A stretch of 6,434 bases of DNA. Source: Lentimicrobiaceae bacterium (GTDB lineage: Bacteria; Bacteroidota; Bacteroidia; Bacteroidales; WCHB1-69). The notes below the pieces were generated by a model. That model was not told the origin of the DNA and did not search any database. It saw only the letters and a list, made by a program, of their open reading frames with translations. The translations under genes and the position numbers were made by a program. The stretch spans positions 1-6,434 of the forward strand of contig WRNX01000070.1 in NCBI GenBank assembly GCA_009776395.1, in the 5' to 3' direction. Position 1 is the stretch's first letter. Each line of letters starts with the position of its first letter. Positions 6,212-6,434 of this stretch are shown here, in pieces.

Positions 6212-6245
6212 TTTGGCTATTTTATAAAAAAATTATGGATATTTG
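6212..6245 (+). promoter_or_regulatory. Candidate promoter for aspS
   Basis: TTTG (6212-6215) is followed after 22 bases by GATATTTG (6238-6245), which matches the -7 pattern TAnnTTTG at all but the first base. The box lies 25 bases before the aspS ATG, giving a leader of about 15-20 bases. The spacing is slightly long for this promoter class, so the call is moderate. Confidence 0.4.
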
Positions 6246-6270
6246 CGCACTTTTTAACAAAACATAACTA

Positions 6271-6434
6271 ATGCTAAGAAATTATACTTGTGGGGAACTC
6301 ACAATAAATAATGTAAATCAACCTGTTACACTTTGCGGGTGGGTGCAAAAAAATAGAAAATTGGGCGGTATGCTCTTTCTTGATTTGCGAGATAGATATG
6401 GAATCACGCAATTGGTCTTTAATAGCGAACTCAA
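6271..6434 (+). CDS. aspS: Aspartate--tRNA ligase, N-terminal fragment (cut by the window edge)
   Basis: AspRS charges tRNA-Asp with aspartate in the cytoplasm. Only the first 54 codons are in the window. They read MLRNYTCGELTINNVNQPVT, then LCGWVQKNRKLGGMLFLDLRD (21-41) and RYGITQLVF (42-50). This is the characteristic start of bacterial AspRS: a short lead ending TCGEL, then the OB-fold anticodon-binding domain with its GWV and DLRDRYG strands. The catalytic class II domain lies beyond the edge, so the discriminating or non-discriminating type cannot be judged. The ATG at 6271 places TCGEL at the usual distance from the start, and no other start is needed. Confidence 0.93.
   Translation, partial: MLRNYTCGELTINNVNQPVTLCGWVQKNRKLGGMLFLDLRDRYGITQLVFNSEL

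Overview
The window looks like chromosomal DNA from a member of the Bacteroidota. Three things point that way. One gene ends in a CHU_C-type (type B) type IX secretion sorting domain, which is typical of this phylum. The DnaB, AspRS and HicAB proteins have the character of this group. Putative promoters match the phylum's -33 TTTG / -7 TAnnTTTG pattern, and no gene has a convincing Shine-Dalgarno sequence. The DNA is AT-rich. I cannot place it below phylum level.

Layout: on the minus strand at 1-434 is the N-terminal part of an AAA ATPase (DUF4143-type family), with a well-formed promoter just upstream (471-502). Positions 435-824 are non-coding and hold that promoter, one copy of an 81-bp repeat (541-621), a perfect 16-bp-stem palindrome (661-699) and the promoter/operator region of a hicA-hicB toxin-antitoxin operon (825-1461). 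A second copy of the 81-bp repeat (1453-1533) overlaps the last three codons of hicB and supplies its stop codon. A shorter REP-like hairpin sequence follows at 1587-1617, then an AT-rich spacer to about 1890.

A large gene (1892-4543; a longer reading starts at 1832) encodes a secreted multi-domain protein with fibronectin-III-like modules and the CHU_C domain. It is followed by the housekeeping genes dnaB (4649-6205, complete) and aspS (6271 to the window end, 5' part only). Each of these has its own candidate promoter, so the three need not form one operon.

The accessory part is roughly 435-1830: a toxin-antitoxin module bracketed by direct copies of a hairpin-containing repeat, next to a second hairpin repeat that shares the lead-in TATAGGTAG. 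The GTAG-plus-hairpin arrangement recalls REP elements mobilised by RAYT (Y1) transposases, but no transposase or integrase is visible here, so that link is a hypothesis. I saw no RNA genes, CRISPR array or complete insertion sequence.
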